Notes under the pieces: generated by a model
What the model saw: the letters and a program-made list of their open reading frames with translations, nothing else
Database searches by the model: none
Told to the model about the DNA's origin: nothing
DNA from: RZZS01 sp964498755
Lineage (GTDB): Bacteria; Pseudomonadota; Alphaproteobacteria; Micavibrionales; Micavibrionaceae
Direction: 5' to 3'
DNA length: 64,000 nt
Assembly (NCBI GenBank): GCA_964498755.1
Contig: CAZCIB010000006.1
Span: 7,805-71,804 of the forward strand
Program-made: the position numbers and the translations under genes
Shown here: piece after piece, positions 1-8,756 of the stretch
Numbering within the stretch: the first letter of the stretch is position 1
How the letters are laid out: each line of letters begins with the position of its first letter

Positions 1-596
1 TTCGAGAGATAATTGATCGCCCGGACAGCCGCCTCGCCCTTTTGACCGCAACCGAATTCGGCAATGCGCTCAAGCGCCGGGTTCAGGTCGGGCGGGGATC
101 GACCTTCACCCTTGCTTTTCTCTTCCTGAATGTCGACAAGCATGTCGAATAATTGTTTGTAGCCAGCCTCACCGCGGTTTTTCGCAATCCTGTCGAGGAA
201 AGGATCATTTTGGCCGGGTATGGCGAGAATTTCTGAAAGGCTCCTTTCCTCAAAGCCGGGCGCGGCAAACAAATGCGGACGACGGACGGGTGGCTTTAAG
301 CAGGCGATTTGGGTTATGCCTTCCAAAATCTGCGTTCTGGTAGCGTCGGCGCAATTATCAGAACGGGCGACTCCGGCAAGATCGCGTATTGCTTTTTCCC
401 GGATGCAAATATGGTCCTGCAGGCTAAGCGCGACCTTTTGAACGAGATTATTGACAGGCCGCGCCTGATTTTTTTGCGGGTTATTGCGAATCCTCGCCAG
501 AACAAAGTTATAGCCAAGCGGCAAAGGCGTCGGCGCAGCATCGACTCCCCAATGCCTTATAGTCATAAATGCGCCCGTTAATCCAGCCCAAGCCAT
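1..596 (-). CDS. Hypothetical protein, C-terminus beyond window edge
   Basis: An open frame runs from an ATG at 596 to the left edge without a stop, giving about 198 residues that begin MAWAGLTGAFMTIRHWG. A Shine-Dalgarno AGGAGC lies about 7 nt before the ATG. The product is mostly helical and polar, with no signal peptide and no motif I recognise. It lies 5' to 3' after two other unrecognised genes on the same strand (1216 and 2298 starts) and may be co-transcribed with them. No function can be assigned. The gene itself is well supported by the frame length, the ribosome binding site and codon use like its neighbours. Confidence 0.75.
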   Translation of the reverse strand, partial: MAWAGLTGAFMTIRHWGVDAAPTPLPLGYNFVLARIRNNPQKNQARPVNNLVQKVALSLQDHICIREKAIRDLAGVARSDNCADATRTQILEGITQIACLKPPVRRPHLFAAPGFEERSLSEILAIPGQNDPFLDRIAKNRGEAGYKQLFDMLVDIQEEKSKGEGRSPPDLNPALERIAEFGCGQKGEAAVRAINYLS

Positions 597-673
597 TTTT
601 TAGCTCCTGTTTAAGACAGATCAGGCAGTGGTATTATTTTTTCATATGATTTGTAAAGAGAAATTTTCCGAAT

Positions 674-1216
674 TCACGCTGCGCATTCCGGCGCCGGACG
701 CGTATTCTCAGGGGATTCCCGCGTCAGTATATTGGCCTGGCTTTTTAAAACAGCGCTGCCGGACTGGCTCACGATAGCGCGGATGGCTTCTTTTGCCGCC
801 GCTTTCGTCCGGTCCGTAGAAACGCCACTGTCGATGTAGCGGCCTAACGCGCCGCATACTTTAAAAGCCCACCGTCTTTCAGGGTCGTTAAAAATGACGC
901 GCATTTTATCCTGACGCGAAAAATCGTCCGCAAGAGGAGCAGGCTTCAGAGCTTTTACAAGAACGGGGATCTTCTCCAATGCTTCAAGATCGCCTTCTTC
1001 GCTCTCTCCCAGCGCATGGCAAAGATCATGCAGTTCCGCGCGGTTGCGGAAAAACGCGTAATTATGGCCCGAATAGGGGCGCGGATTACAGATATGCGCC
1101 GTATAGGCGAAGGCGCTTCTAACGCGCGGTGGCATCGCCGGGATAACTTCCGGATTTTTGAAACCCCTGACCTTTTTAAAAACGGCGGCGCATTGATGCG
1201 CGACATGCTTATACAT
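674..1216 (-). CDS. Hypothetical protein (180 aa)
   Basis: Unrecognised protein of about 180 residues beginning MYKHVAHQCAAVF. I place the start at 1216 because GGGGAG precedes that ATG by about 9 nt; the longer frame to 1315 would overlap the upstream gene. The sequence is basic at its N-terminus and helical afterwards (for example KAAAKEAIRAIVSQSG), without membrane segments or known motifs. It is the middle gene of three unassigned genes downstream of murB on the same strand. Function unknown. Confidence 0.65.
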   Translation of the reverse strand: MYKHVAHQCAAVFKKVRGFKNPEVIPAMPPRVRSAFAYTAHICNPRPYSGHNYAFFRNRAELHDLCHALGESEEGDLEALEKIPVLVKALKPAPLADDFSRQDKMRVIFNDPERRWAFKVCGALGRYIDSGVSTDRTKAAAKEAIRAIVSQSGSAVLKSQANILTRESPENTRPAPECAA

Positions 1217-1296
1217 AACTGCAATCTCCCCACTCGTTTTTGTGTTTTTATGTAAAAAGATTGTCGCTGTCAATAAATGTAATGATTCAGGGCGTA

Positions 1297-2298
1297 TTAT
1301 GGTGACCTTGTCCAACCACCCGGGCTGGCTGTGTTCTGCCTGGAATGCGTGTTGCTACGAGCAAATTCCTCTCTGTAAAGCCGGGCGGATTTCTCTTTTA
1401 TTTCCTCAAGCTTCGCCGTCATTTTTTCGGAAACAATGATCAAATCAGGATGACCGCGTTGATCCTCTTGTATTTTCTCGTGCGCTATAATAACGGCATC
1501 GCGTTTTAACTTATAGATCGTATCCAGAAACGCGTTCAATACTTCCCTGTCATTCTGCTGCGAAATAATCTGAAGGCTCTCTTCCGAAAGCAGGCGTCGC
1601 GAACGATCCTCAAGATCACGATAGAGCTCCTGAAGAACGGCAGGTTCTTTCCATCCCATTCTGTCGCTGTATTCACCACGCATTTTCTCCAGCGCATAAA
1701 CGGCGACGGCAATCGCATCCGCTTTTTCTACAATTTTTTTAACGGCGTCGCCGCAGCCTTCATCCGCATTTTTTTGCCCGATACGGGGAATAAGAAAACG
1801 CACTGCCTCAATCTGCGCGCTTTCTCCGGATTTGCCTGCGAAATCCTCTATACGCCGCGCAAAGCCATAATGATCATTCTGTTCAAAAGCCCTGAAAACG
1901 GCGTTTAACACGAGCCTGTCTTCCCTGTTTTCCTCGCCGAGATTTTCGGCAAAGACCGCGATATCGGAGCTTCTGTCGCCCGGGAGACGTGCAAGGGTAG
2001 CGAGTGCGTCAAAGGGATGGCCTTTTAAATTAGCGGCGATATTCGCGATCGTTCGGTGCGCGAGATAAACCTGTTCGGCGTTTCCGGCCTTTTCTTCCTG
2101 TACACGGTAATTTGATATGGTTTCAACGACCTCGGTCGCAAGCCCGGGGTGATTTTGCGCATAACCTTCCGCAATAGCGACAGCATGCCTCTCGAGGCCC
2201 GCCCCATCGCCGAGATATCCGGAAAGTCTGCGAATGCTTCTTTTCGCTCTTGTGCAATCAACGGCGTCAGTCACTTTTTTGAATGCGCGTCCCAGCAT
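1297..2298 (-). CDS. Hypothetical helical protein (333 aa)
   Basis: Protein of 333 residues with a strong ribosome binding site (AAAGGAGG, 7 nt before the ATG). The sequence is almost entirely charged amphipathic helix (LARLPGDRSSDIAVFAENLGE is typical), suggesting a helical-repeat or scaffold fold, but no catalytic motif is visible. There is no signal peptide or transmembrane segment, so it is probably cytoplasmic. It starts 123 bp after the murB stop and heads a run of three unknown genes reading to the left edge. The fold statement is inference from composition only. Confidence 0.7.
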   Translation of the reverse strand: MLGRAFKKVTDAVDCTRAKRSIRRLSGYLGDGAGLERHAVAIAEGYAQNHPGLATEVVETISNYRVQEEKAGNAEQVYLAHRTIANIAANLKGHPFDALATLARLPGDRSSDIAVFAENLGEENREDRLVLNAVFRAFEQNDHYGFARRIEDFAGKSGESAQIEAVRFLIPRIGQKNADEGCGDAVKKIVEKADAIAVAVYALEKMRGEYSDRMGWKEPAVLQELYRDLEDRSRRLLSEESLQIISQQNDREVLNAFLDTIYKLKRDAVIIAHEKIQEDQRGHPDLIIVSEKMTAKLEEIKEKSARLYREEFARSNTHSRQNTASPGGWTRSP

Positions 2299-2421
2299 GA
2301 TAGCCCTCCTTTAACCGTTTGTTTCAGGCCGTAAAATCTGTTCCCACAACACGTTAACGGCGGCTTTTTTGGATAGAATTAAACTGCCATTTCCTTATGA
2401 AACTGGCAATGAAAATCATGT

Positions 2422-3333
2422 TTACTCCGCATGCTCCCCGATCCGTCGGATTTCCCATCGCAGGTCAATGCCGCTGTTTTGTTTGACTTTTTCGCGGACG
2501 GTTTCACCAAGCGTTTCCAGATCGTGCGCCGTAGCATTGCCCGTGTTGATCATAAAATTGCAGTGCTTTTTACTCATCATCGCCCCGCCAACACATAAGC
2601 CGCGGCATCCTGCTGCATCGATCAGCTCCCAGGCTCTATAACCTTCTGGATTGGCGAAGGTTGATCCGCCCGTGCGTTCTTTCAAAGGCTGCGAAGCTTC
2701 GCGCTGCGCCCTGATTTCATTAATTTTGGCGCGGATGTTTTCCGGCACGCCTGTCTCGCCCTTTAAAATGCAGGAAGTGAACACGGCTCCTTCCGGCGCG
2801 GCCGTCTTGCGGTAAGACATCTTCAGCTCTTCGGGACTGAGCGCGATAATGTCGCCGCCGCGGGTCACCAGCTCGGCGCTTTGCAGAACCTCCTTTATTT
2901 CACCGCCGTAACACCCGGCGTTCATTTTGAGCGCGCCGCCGATCGTGCCGGGAATGCCGCAAAGGAACTCAAGTCCGGAAATGCCGGCTTCCGCCGCAGC
3001 TTCGGCGACATTGGCATCGAGCATCACGGTTCCGGCCTTTAATCTCGACTCATCAAGCTTTTCAATCGTGTTAAAGGCGCGGCCCAGACGGATCACCACG
3101 CCGCGCACCCCGCCGTCGCGGATAATCGTGTTCGACATAACGCCCAGAACCTTTACAGTAATCTCCGTCGGACAGGCTTTCATGAAGGCGGCCAGGTCTT
3201 CCGTGTCGGCGGGCTTGAACAAGACATCCGCCGTCCCGCCCGTCCGGAACCACCCGACAGCGCCGAGCGGCGCGTCCTCTGTATAACGCCCCTGAACTTC
3301 AGGAAGGTCGGATATGCGGGTTTTGGGAGTCAT
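2422..3333 (-). CDS. murB: UDP-N-acetylenolpyruvoylglucosamine reductase MurB
   Basis: FAD/NADPH enzyme that reduces UDP-GlcNAc-enolpyruvate to UDP-MurNAc, the second committed cytoplasmic step of peptidoglycan precursor synthesis. The 303-residue protein has the FAD-binding N-terminal half (GWFRTGGTADVLFKP; the usual GxGSN loop reads GVMSN), the IPGTIGGALKMNAGCYG segment, the catalytic serine region GGSTFANP, and the C-terminal catalytic glutamate in RWEIRRIG. Length is normal for the short type IIa form. It ends the recognisable dcw cluster but is separated from murC by a toxin-antitoxin pair and a kinase. No clear Shine-Dalgarno precedes the ATG. Confidence 0.96.
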   Translation of the reverse strand: MTPKTRISDLPEVQGRYTEDAPLGAVGWFRTGGTADVLFKPADTEDLAAFMKACPTEITVKVLGVMSNTIIRDGGVRGVVIRLGRAFNTIEKLDESRLKAGTVMLDANVAEAAAEAGISGLEFLCGIPGTIGGALKMNAGCYGGEIKEVLQSAELVTRGGDIIALSPEELKMSYRKTAAPEGAVFTSCILKGETGVPENIRAKINEIRAQREASQPLKERTGGSTFANPEGYRAWELIDAAGCRGLCVGGAMMSKKHCNFMINTGNATAHDLETLGETVREKVKQNSGIDLRWEIRRIGEHAE

Positions 3334-3361
3334 GCAAATTTTTTAGCACGGCAAAAACAAT

Positions 3362-3874
3362 TCATAAAGTTTTGAGAAAATTTCGCGCCTCTTTATGCGA
3401 TTTAAAAATAACCAGATTATCCGGCTTCGCCGACCCCAATGCTTTCAGAATATCCGCCCGTTCCTTGCGGCGTAATATCGTCCAGAAGTAAGACGGGTCG
3501 AAATCATCGGTGCAGCCTGCGGGCAGCTCCGGCCTTGGCTTGCGCGCGTATTTGACGCTGCGTTTCAGGCTGTTCCATGCGCAGACGAAGCCCGGCGGAT
3601 CAAGCCAGATCGTGGCCTCCGAGCGCTTCAGGCGCTTTGGCCAGTCGCCGTCAATGTATCCTTCCAGTATCCATTGCGGCTTATCGAGTATCTCTTCTTC
3701 GTCTTTTTGCCAGTCTTTTTCCGGGCGTTCCCGCCAGTTCTCGCTCCAGAACAGCGAGTCCATATGATAGACGGGCAGGCCCGTTTTTTCGCCAAGCTTC
3801 CTGGCGAACACGGACTTTCCGGAGCCGCTTATGCCGATCACGGAGATGCGCTGATATTTTTGAATATCCTTCAT
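3362..3874 (-). CDS. P-loop adenylate kinase-like protein
   Basis: Small nucleotide-binding protein (about 170 aa) with a Walker A GISGSGKS near residue 15 and the HMDSLFW segment typical of the 'topology modulation'/FlaR-like kinase family, which resembles adenylate and shikimate kinases. Substrate unknown. I prefer the ATG at 3874; a TTG at 3880 would also be in frame. It starts 8 nt after the brnA stop and is followed by murB, so it probably travels on the same transcript. Together with brnTA it forms an accessory block between murC and murB. Confidence 0.75.
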   Translation of the reverse strand: MKDIQKYQRISVIGISGSGKSVFARKLGEKTGLPVYHMDSLFWSENWRERPEKDWQKDEEEILDKPQWILEGYIDGDWPKRLKRSEATIWLDPPGFVCAWNSLKRSVKYARKPRPELPAGCTDDFDPSYFWTILRRKERADILKALGSAKPDNLVIFKSHKEARNFLKTL

Positions 3875-3882
3875 CAGCAAAG

Positions 3883-4161
3883 TCAGGAATTATCTTTATG
3901 CGCTTCATAATAAGAACGCAGCACCGCCGTCATGCGGGTGAGATGGCCCGGTCCCTGCGCCTTGAACCAGTCGAAAATTTCCTTATCAACGCGCAGATGC
4001 ACCGACTTTTTCGCCCCCGGCATCACCAGTTCGGCCTCGGCCCAGAAACTGTCGTCCACATCGAATTCCGGCGCATCTTCTCTGGTCGAAACATAGTCCC
4101 GGGCCTCGCGCAGATTACGAAGCTCTATCGCCGAGTAACGCCTGATATCTTCTTTTTCCAT
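3883..4161 (-). CDS. brnA: BrnA-type antitoxin
   Basis: About 92 residues, beginning MEKEDIRRYSAIEL. The C-terminal half (KSVHLRVDKEIFDWFKAQG) is the ribbon-helix-helix-like DNA-binding region of the BrnA family (PF14384), which neutralises BrnT and autorepresses the operon. The first 47 nt overlap the 3' end of brnT, an unusually long overlap; an upstream GTG at 4167 is also possible. AGGTG sits just before the ATG inside brnT. A palindrome suited to autoregulation lies in the brnT promoter. Confidence 0.85.
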   Translation of the reverse strand: MEKEDIRRYSAIELRNLREARDYVSTREDAPEFDVDDSFWAEAELVMPGAKKSVHLRVDKEIFDWFKAQGPGHLTRMTAVLRSYYEAHKDNS

Positions 4162-4402
4162 TTTCACCTACCTTCCACGCGCTGATAATGCGTCGATATT
4201 CCTCTCGCCACGTGTAGGCCACAACGTAACATTCGTCGTCAACCATTCCCATGGCCCTGTAACGGACTTCTCCGTAATCCGTTCTTCCATCTTCGGCCTC
4301 GAGCAACATGGCATTTTCAAATATTCCCGCGGCCAGCCTGAAATCAACGCCTCGTTTCTCAATGTTCTCGAGGCGTTTGTTTTCATCCCACTCAAATTTC
4401 AT
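4115..4402 (-). CDS. brnT: BrnT-type ribonuclease toxin
   Basis: 95-residue protein of the BrnT family (PF04365), RelE-fold ribonuclease toxins. It shows the family pattern: N-terminal FEWDENKRLENIEKRGVDF, central VRYRAMGMVDDECYVVAYTWR and terminal RRIISAWKV...KRRYQ. The gene begins 40 nt after the murC stop and precedes brnA, with which it overlaps. It has its own promoter overlapping the murC stop codon. A second, different BrnTA pair lies at 49925-50450. Confidence 0.87.
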   Translation of the reverse strand: MKFEWDENKRLENIEKRGVDFRLAAGIFENAMLLEAEDGRTDYGEVRYRAMGMVDDECYVVAYTWREEYRRIISAWKVGENGKRRYQALLGDRAS

Positions 4403-4419
4403 CTAACGCGCACCCTTTA

Positions 4420-4448
4420 ACAATACACAAAATGTGTACACAAATCAA
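4420..4448 (-). promoter_or_regulatory. brnTA promoter with operator palindrome
   Basis: On the minus strand TTGATT (4443-4448) and TATTGT (4420-4425) are 17 bp apart, a plausible sigma70 promoter 17 nt before the brnT ATG. The spacer contains the perfect palindrome TGTGTACACA (4433-4442), a natural site for BrnA autorepression. The -35 box overlaps the murC stop codon. Confidence 0.55.
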
Positions 4449-5902
4449 GCTTTCCGTTTCTTTTCGTTAGAAAACAGAACCTCCAGATCTTCCGGCAAAG
4501 CATAGGCCCATTTGGTAATGTCGCCCGCGCCGAGGCAGATGACGTAATCCCCGGGCTGCGCGATTTCGGAGATGATAGCGGCGAGATTTTTGGGCCCGGA
4601 AAGTTCGCGCACGTCGCGGTGGCCGTGCTTTTTGATCCCTTCGGCTAGCGCGGATTTGTCCGCGCCGTTTATGGGCGCTTCGCCTGCCGAGTAAACATCG
4701 GCGACAATGACGCTGTCCGCGTCGTTAAAGCAGGTGCAGAACTCCTCCATCAGGCTCGCAAGCCTCGAATAGCGGTGCGGTTGCATCACGGCAATCACCC
4801 GCCCGCCGGTTTCCTCGACGGCCATGCGTCCGGCTTTCAGCACGGCGGCGATTTCGACGGGGTGATGGCCGTAATCGTCAATAATCGTAATCCCGTTCAC
4901 TTCGCCTGTCCTGGTAAAGCGGCGCTTGACCCCGGTAAAACTCTCAAGCGCTTTTTTAATCACTGGCTGCGGAATGCCGAGCTCCAACGCGATGCCAACC
5001 GCGGCCAGCGCGTTCTGCACGTTATGCGGGCCTAACATAGGCAGATAAACGTCACGGAAAACCGCTTCCTTGCCGTCGTTCAGCGCGGCGATCACATGAA
5101 TGTCAAAGAGGCTGCCGCCGTTTTTGACGCGGATATTTTCGGCGCGAACGTCGGCCTGCGGGCTTAGTCCATAGGTGATGATTTTGCGGTCCGTTGAATT
5201 TGCGATCAGCGCCTGCACTTCCGGGTGATCGACACAGAGAACTGCAAAGCCGTAAAACGGCAGGTTCTCGATGAACTGCCTGAACGCGGCGCGGATATTC
5301 TCGATCGAGCCGTAATGATCGAGATGCTCCGGGTCGATATTGGTCACGACGGCCACAGCCGAAGGCAGGCGCGTGAACGTGCCGTCGCTCTCGTCGGCCT
5401 CGACGACCATCCAGTCGCTTTCACCCAGACGCGTATTGGTGCCGTAGGCGTGCACAATGCCGCCATTAATCACGGTCGGGTCAAACCCGCCATGCTCTAA
5501 CATTGTTCCAACCAGAGACGTCGTCGTCGTCTTGCCGTGCGTTCCGGCGATGGAGATCGACCATTTGAGCCGCATCAACTCGGCCAGCATCTCCGCGCGC
5601 CGCACGACGGGGATTTTCAGCTCCCGCGCCTTTATGAGTTCCGGGTTGTCCGGCTTGATAGCGGATGAAACGACCACGACGCCGGGCAAAGAGCCATCTT
5701 CCGCCAACAGGTTTTCATGTTTGTGACCGATGCCGATCTGAACGCCCTTGTCGCGCAGGCGCTGCACATTACCGCCTTCGGCGATGTCCGAGCCCTGAAC
5801 GTCATAGCCCAGCGTGACCAGAACCTCTGCGATCCCGCTCATCCCGATCCCGCCGATCCCGATGAAATGCAGCGTTCCGATATCTTTAGGCATTGCGCGC
5901 AT
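4445..5902 (-). CDS. murC: UDP-N-acetylmuramate--L-alanine ligase MurC
   Basis: ATP-dependent Mur ligase that adds L-alanine to UDP-MurNAc in the cytoplasm. The 485 residues carry the N-terminal Rossmann loop FIGIGGIGMSGIAEVL, the P-loop AGTHGKTTTT near residue 120, the metal/substrate region VVEADESDGTF and the C-terminal DDYGHHPVEI motif. AAGGAG lies 8 nt before the ATG. It follows murG on the same strand, separated by a 98-bp gap filled with a hairpin of short repeats. Confidence 0.97.
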   Translation of the reverse strand: MRAMPKDIGTLHFIGIGGIGMSGIAEVLVTLGYDVQGSDIAEGGNVQRLRDKGVQIGIGHKHENLLAEDGSLPGVVVVSSAIKPDNPELIKARELKIPVVRRAEMLAELMRLKWSISIAGTHGKTTTTSLVGTMLEHGGFDPTVINGGIVHAYGTNTRLGESDWMVVEADESDGTFTRLPSAVAVVTNIDPEHLDHYGSIENIRAAFRQFIENLPFYGFAVLCVDHPEVQALIANSTDRKIITYGLSPQADVRAENIRVKNGGSLFDIHVIAALNDGKEAVFRDVYLPMLGPHNVQNALAAVGIALELGIPQPVIKKALESFTGVKRRFTRTGEVNGITIIDDYGHHPVEIAAVLKAGRMAVEETGGRVIAVMQPHRYSRLASLMEEFCTCFNDADSVIVADVYSAGEAPINGADKSALAEGIKKHGHRDVRELSGPKNLAAIISEIAQPGDYVICLGAGDITKWAYALPEDLEVLFSNEKKRKA

Positions 5903-5922
5903 AAGTGGCTCCTTCGGAGTTT

Positions 5923-5996
5923 AGTTGCGAGTTGCGAGTTGCGAGTTACAAGAAAGAAGAAAAATCTTGTAACTTGCAACTTGCAACTTGTAACTA
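5923..5996. repeat. Hairpin with arms of GTTGCGA-type 7-nt repeats
   Basis: The murG-murC gap holds three direct copies of a 7-nt unit (AGTTGCG) followed, after a 16-nt loop, by three inverted copies (ACTTGCA type). The whole can fold into a stem of about 30 bp. It belongs to the same architecture as the repeats at 19799-20055 and 49611-49706 although the heptamer differs. Confidence 0.8.
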
Positions 5997-6000
5997 CCAA

Positions 6001-7116
6001 TCACCACCCACTCGCCACGGCCGTGACGAGGTTGCCGAGACGGCGGGCGGCGTCAGGCTTGCCGCAGAGCCGCGCGGCTTCGGCGGCCTGAAATAAAGTC
6101 TGCGGCGCCTGCAAAAACGTCTCGAGCCGCGCCGAGAGCACGTCCGGGGTAAAGCCGTCCTCAACGATTGTCCACGCGCCGCCGCGATCGGCAACGGAGT
6201 CCGCGTTGATTTTCTGCTGCTGGTCGGCGTGATGCGGATAGGGCACGAAAATCGCCGGACGTCCCGCCGCCGTTATTTCCGCCACGCTTGAAGCGCCGGA
6301 GCGGGAAATCACCAGATGCGCCCAGTCCAGCAGCTCGGCCATGTTGTCAAAAAAAGGCTGCACGGTGGCGTTAATTCCTGCCTGCGCGTAAGCTGATCGC
6401 GCCGTCTCGATATTCTCTTCCCGGCATTGCTGCATGACATTGAGGCGCGCGCGGTATTCGCCGTGGAGCTTTGCAAGCGCGCGCGGCGCAACGTCCGAAA
6501 ACACCGAAGCCCCCAGAGATCCGCCGATGATCAGGATATTCACCGGGCCGCCCTCGCGGATCATCGCGTAAGGCTTCGTGTAAAGCGCGGCGATTTCGGC
6601 GCGCACCGGGTTGCCGGTCACGACGCAGCGCACGCGCTCCGCTTCGCCCAGCCCGGAAATATCCGGATAGGAAATCGCGATCCGCGTCGCGTTTCCCGCA
6701 AGCATCGCGTTCGCTTTGCCCGGCACGGCGTTCTGTTCGTGCAGGATTGTTGGAACGCCCAGCTTCTGCGCGGCGTAAACGGGCGGGAAAGAAGGATAGC
6801 CGCCAAAGCCGACGACGGCCTTCGGCCTGATTTTTTTGATAAGCGCGAAGGCTTTGGCAATGCCGAAGGACAGCGCCATCCCGCCTTTCACTTTGCCCAT
6901 AAATCCTGCGCCGAGCGTCCCGGCGGGCAGAACGTGCACAGGGACGTCGGGGCCGAATTTATCGCCGAATTTGCGCCCGCGCTCATCCGTCGCCAAAACG
7001 ACGTTATATCCGCGCGGCAGAAGATCGGCGGCCAGCGCCTGCGCGGGGAACATATGCCCGCCCGTGCCGCCCGCGCTCAGTAAAATCGTGTCTGCGTTAT
7101 TGTCTTTTTCAGCCAT
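6001..7116 (-). CDS. murG: Undecaprenyldiphospho-muramoylpentapeptide beta-N-acetylglucosaminyltransferase MurG
   Basis: GT28 glycosyltransferase that adds GlcNAc to lipid I to make lipid II on the inner face of the cytoplasmic membrane. The 371-residue sequence has the N-terminal LSAGGTGGHMFPA loop, the second glycine loop IIGGSLGASVFSD, and the UDP-GlcNAc site SRSGASSVAEITAAGRPAIFVPYP with HADQQQ. Length is normal. The ribosome binding site is weak. It lies between ftsW and murC as in other dcw clusters. Confidence 0.97.
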   Translation of the reverse strand: MAEKDNNADTILLSAGGTGGHMFPAQALAADLLPRGYNVVLATDERGRKFGDKFGPDVPVHVLPAGTLGAGFMGKVKGGMALSFGIAKAFALIKKIRPKAVVGFGGYPSFPPVYAAQKLGVPTILHEQNAVPGKANAMLAGNATRIAISYPDISGLGEAERVRCVVTGNPVRAEIAALYTKPYAMIREGGPVNILIIGGSLGASVFSDVAPRALAKLHGEYRARLNVMQQCREENIETARSAYAQAGINATVQPFFDNMAELLDWAHLVISRSGASSVAEITAAGRPAIFVPYPHHADQQQKINADSVADRGGAWTIVEDGFTPDVLSARLETFLQAPQTLFQAAEAARLCGKPDAARRLGNLVTAVASGW

Positions 7117-7177
7117 GAAATGAGTTTAACGGAGTTTCCCGCGCGGCAAAATGAAAATAAGAAAAAGAGGTAAGAAG

Positions 7178-8338
7178 TTACCCTCCCGCTCCCGCCATGA
7201 CGCGCCCCTTCGCGACGCCCGCGCGCGGCGATTTGCGCGTCAGCGCCAGAACCATGCCCATCGCCAGCGCGCTCGCGAGCAGGGACGAGCCGCCGTAACT
7301 CACGAACGGCAGGGTCATGCCCTTGGTGGGCAGGATATTGACGTTCGATCCCATATGGATGAACGCCTGAAACCCGATCATCACCAGAAGCCCGCCCGCC
7401 GCCAGTACCGCGAAAAGGTTATCGCTCTGCCCCAGCCTGTGAAACCCGCGCAACATGACGAAGGCATAGAGCGCGATCATCGCAATCAGGAACAAAAAGC
7501 CCAGCTCCTCGCCCGCGACGGCGAAAATAAAATCGGAATGCGCGTCCGGGATATGCATTTTGACGCTGCCCTGGCCCGGGCCCGCGCCGATCAGACCGCC
7601 CTGCTCGAACGCGGCCAGCGCTTTATCAACCTGGTAATTGTCGCCGCTTTCCGGATCGAGGAAGCGGTCTATCCGGCTTCTGACATGGCCGAAGGCGAAA
7701 TACGCGCCCGCGATCATCGCCATCCCGCCCGCGCCCAGAAACGCGACGTAACGGAACGGCAGGCCGGTCATAAACACCTGCGCCGCCAGAACGCAGGTGA
7801 TCAGGAACGTCATGCCGAAATCGGGCTGGAGCAAAAGCAACAGCGCGACAAGTCCGTACAGCCCCGCCGTCGCGTAGTAAAACACGGGCTTTCCCTGTAT
7901 TTCCTTCTGGCGCGACATCAGCCACGCCGCCACGACGATAAAGGCGGGCTTGACGAATTCGCTCGGCTGCAGCGAAAAGCCGAAGAGCGGAATCCACCGC
8001 TGCGCCCCTTTGATCTCCGCGCCGGTAAACAGCACGATCACCATCATCAACAGCCCGCCCGCCAGCGCCAGCGAGGCGAACCGCCAGATCCAGCGCTCGC
8101 TCATCATCGAAATCACAATCATCCCCGCAAGCGCAGGCAGCAGAAACACCATATGCCGGATGATGAAATGGTAAGAGTCCAGTTCTATCCGCTCGGCCAC
8201 GGCCGGGCTCGCCGCCGTTACCAGCGCAATCCCGAACGCCGAAAGCGCCAGCACGGCCAGCAGCATGGCCCGGTCCACCGTCCACCACCACCGGCCGAGC
8301 AGCGAATTATCGGTTCTGGAGAAAAGTTTAAGGGGCAT
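7178..8338 (-). CDS. ftsW: Lipid II polymerase FtsW
   Basis: SEDS-family glycosyltransferase of the septum, an integral membrane protein that works with FtsI. The sequence has about ten hydrophobic segments and the family features FSLQPSEFVKPAFI, PDFGMTFLI and, near the C-terminus, LPTKGMTLPFVSYGGSSLLASALAMG. I choose the ATG at 8338 (MPLKLFSRTDNSLLGRWWW), which resembles other alphaproteobacterial FtsW N-termini. A TTG at 8407 with GGAG upstream would add 23 residues. The long open frame on the opposite strand is a shadow. Confidence 0.96.
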   Translation of the reverse strand: MPLKLFSRTDNSLLGRWWWTVDRAMLLAVLALSAFGIALVTAASPAVAERIELDSYHFIIRHMVFLLPALAGMIVISMMSERWIWRFASLALAGGLLMMVIVLFTGAEIKGAQRWIPLFGFSLQPSEFVKPAFIVVAAWLMSRQKEIQGKPVFYYATAGLYGLVALLLLLQPDFGMTFLITCVLAAQVFMTGLPFRYVAFLGAGGMAMIAGAYFAFGHVRSRIDRFLDPESGDNYQVDKALAAFEQGGLIGAGPGQGSVKMHIPDAHSDFIFAVAGEELGFLFLIAMIALYAFVMLRGFHRLGQSDNLFAVLAAGGLLVMIGFQAFIHMGSNVNILPTKGMTLPFVSYGGSSLLASALAMGMVLALTRKSPRAGVAKGRVMAGAGG

Positions 8339-8539
8339 GGGCGGAAGAGCTTTTGCGCGTTGTTGAGTAAATTGTAATACGGCAAGCGCAGAAAGGCAAA
8401 GCCGCAAAAAAACTCCGACGAAAGAGCATGCGAAACATTATGCCAAAGGTAACGGGCCCGTTAAACGGACTAAGTCCGGTTTTTTCGCGTTTTTACTCTC
8501 GTTATCCGGCGCCTTGTCATCCCGAACGAAGCGCAGGGT

Positions 8540-8695
8540 ACGCAGTTGCGCCCAGCGTATTTTTTAAACTACAGAGCGCGCAGAGTACGCAGAGAGAAAG
8601 CCCTTTAAAAAAAACTCTGCGCCCTCTGCGATCTCTGCGATCTCTGTAGTTTAAATTTTCCGGCGATTTTCAGGCGCAAAAATGGATCATTATTT
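8540..8695. repeat. Diverged copy of the 210-bp MITE-like element
   Basis: The core hairpin at 8566-8652 (AAACTACAGAG ... CTCTGTAGTTT, arms made of CGCAGAG-type units) matches those at 36885-36960 and 56344-56421. The left flank (ACGCAGTTGCG...) resembles that of the 56.3-kb copy, and the right flank (TTTTCAGGC, then ATTATTTG) is a degraded version of the other copies. The TATAGT ends are not found. Confidence 0.65.
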
Positions 8696-8756
8696 GTTCA
8701 AACGACTACAGATACAGATACGGAGCCGATAAACACATCATACCACATTTGAAACG

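Noticed and set aside
2390..2415. Terminator after murB
   Set aside because: TGCCA-TTTC/GAAA-TGGCA stem exists on the minus strand, but it is bulged and not followed by a T-run, so read-through to the 2298 gene cannot be excluded.
7151..8377. 408-codon open frame on the + strand opposite ftsW
   Set aside because: Its product is Arg/His/Gln-rich without a known pattern, and ftsW on the other strand has clear family motifs throughout. It is a shadow of codon bias.
8460..8480. Intrinsic terminator (CGGAC-TAA-GTCCG plus T-run) on the + strand
   Set aside because: The stem is only 5 bp and no + strand gene ends nearby; it lies upstream of ftsW on the opposite strand.
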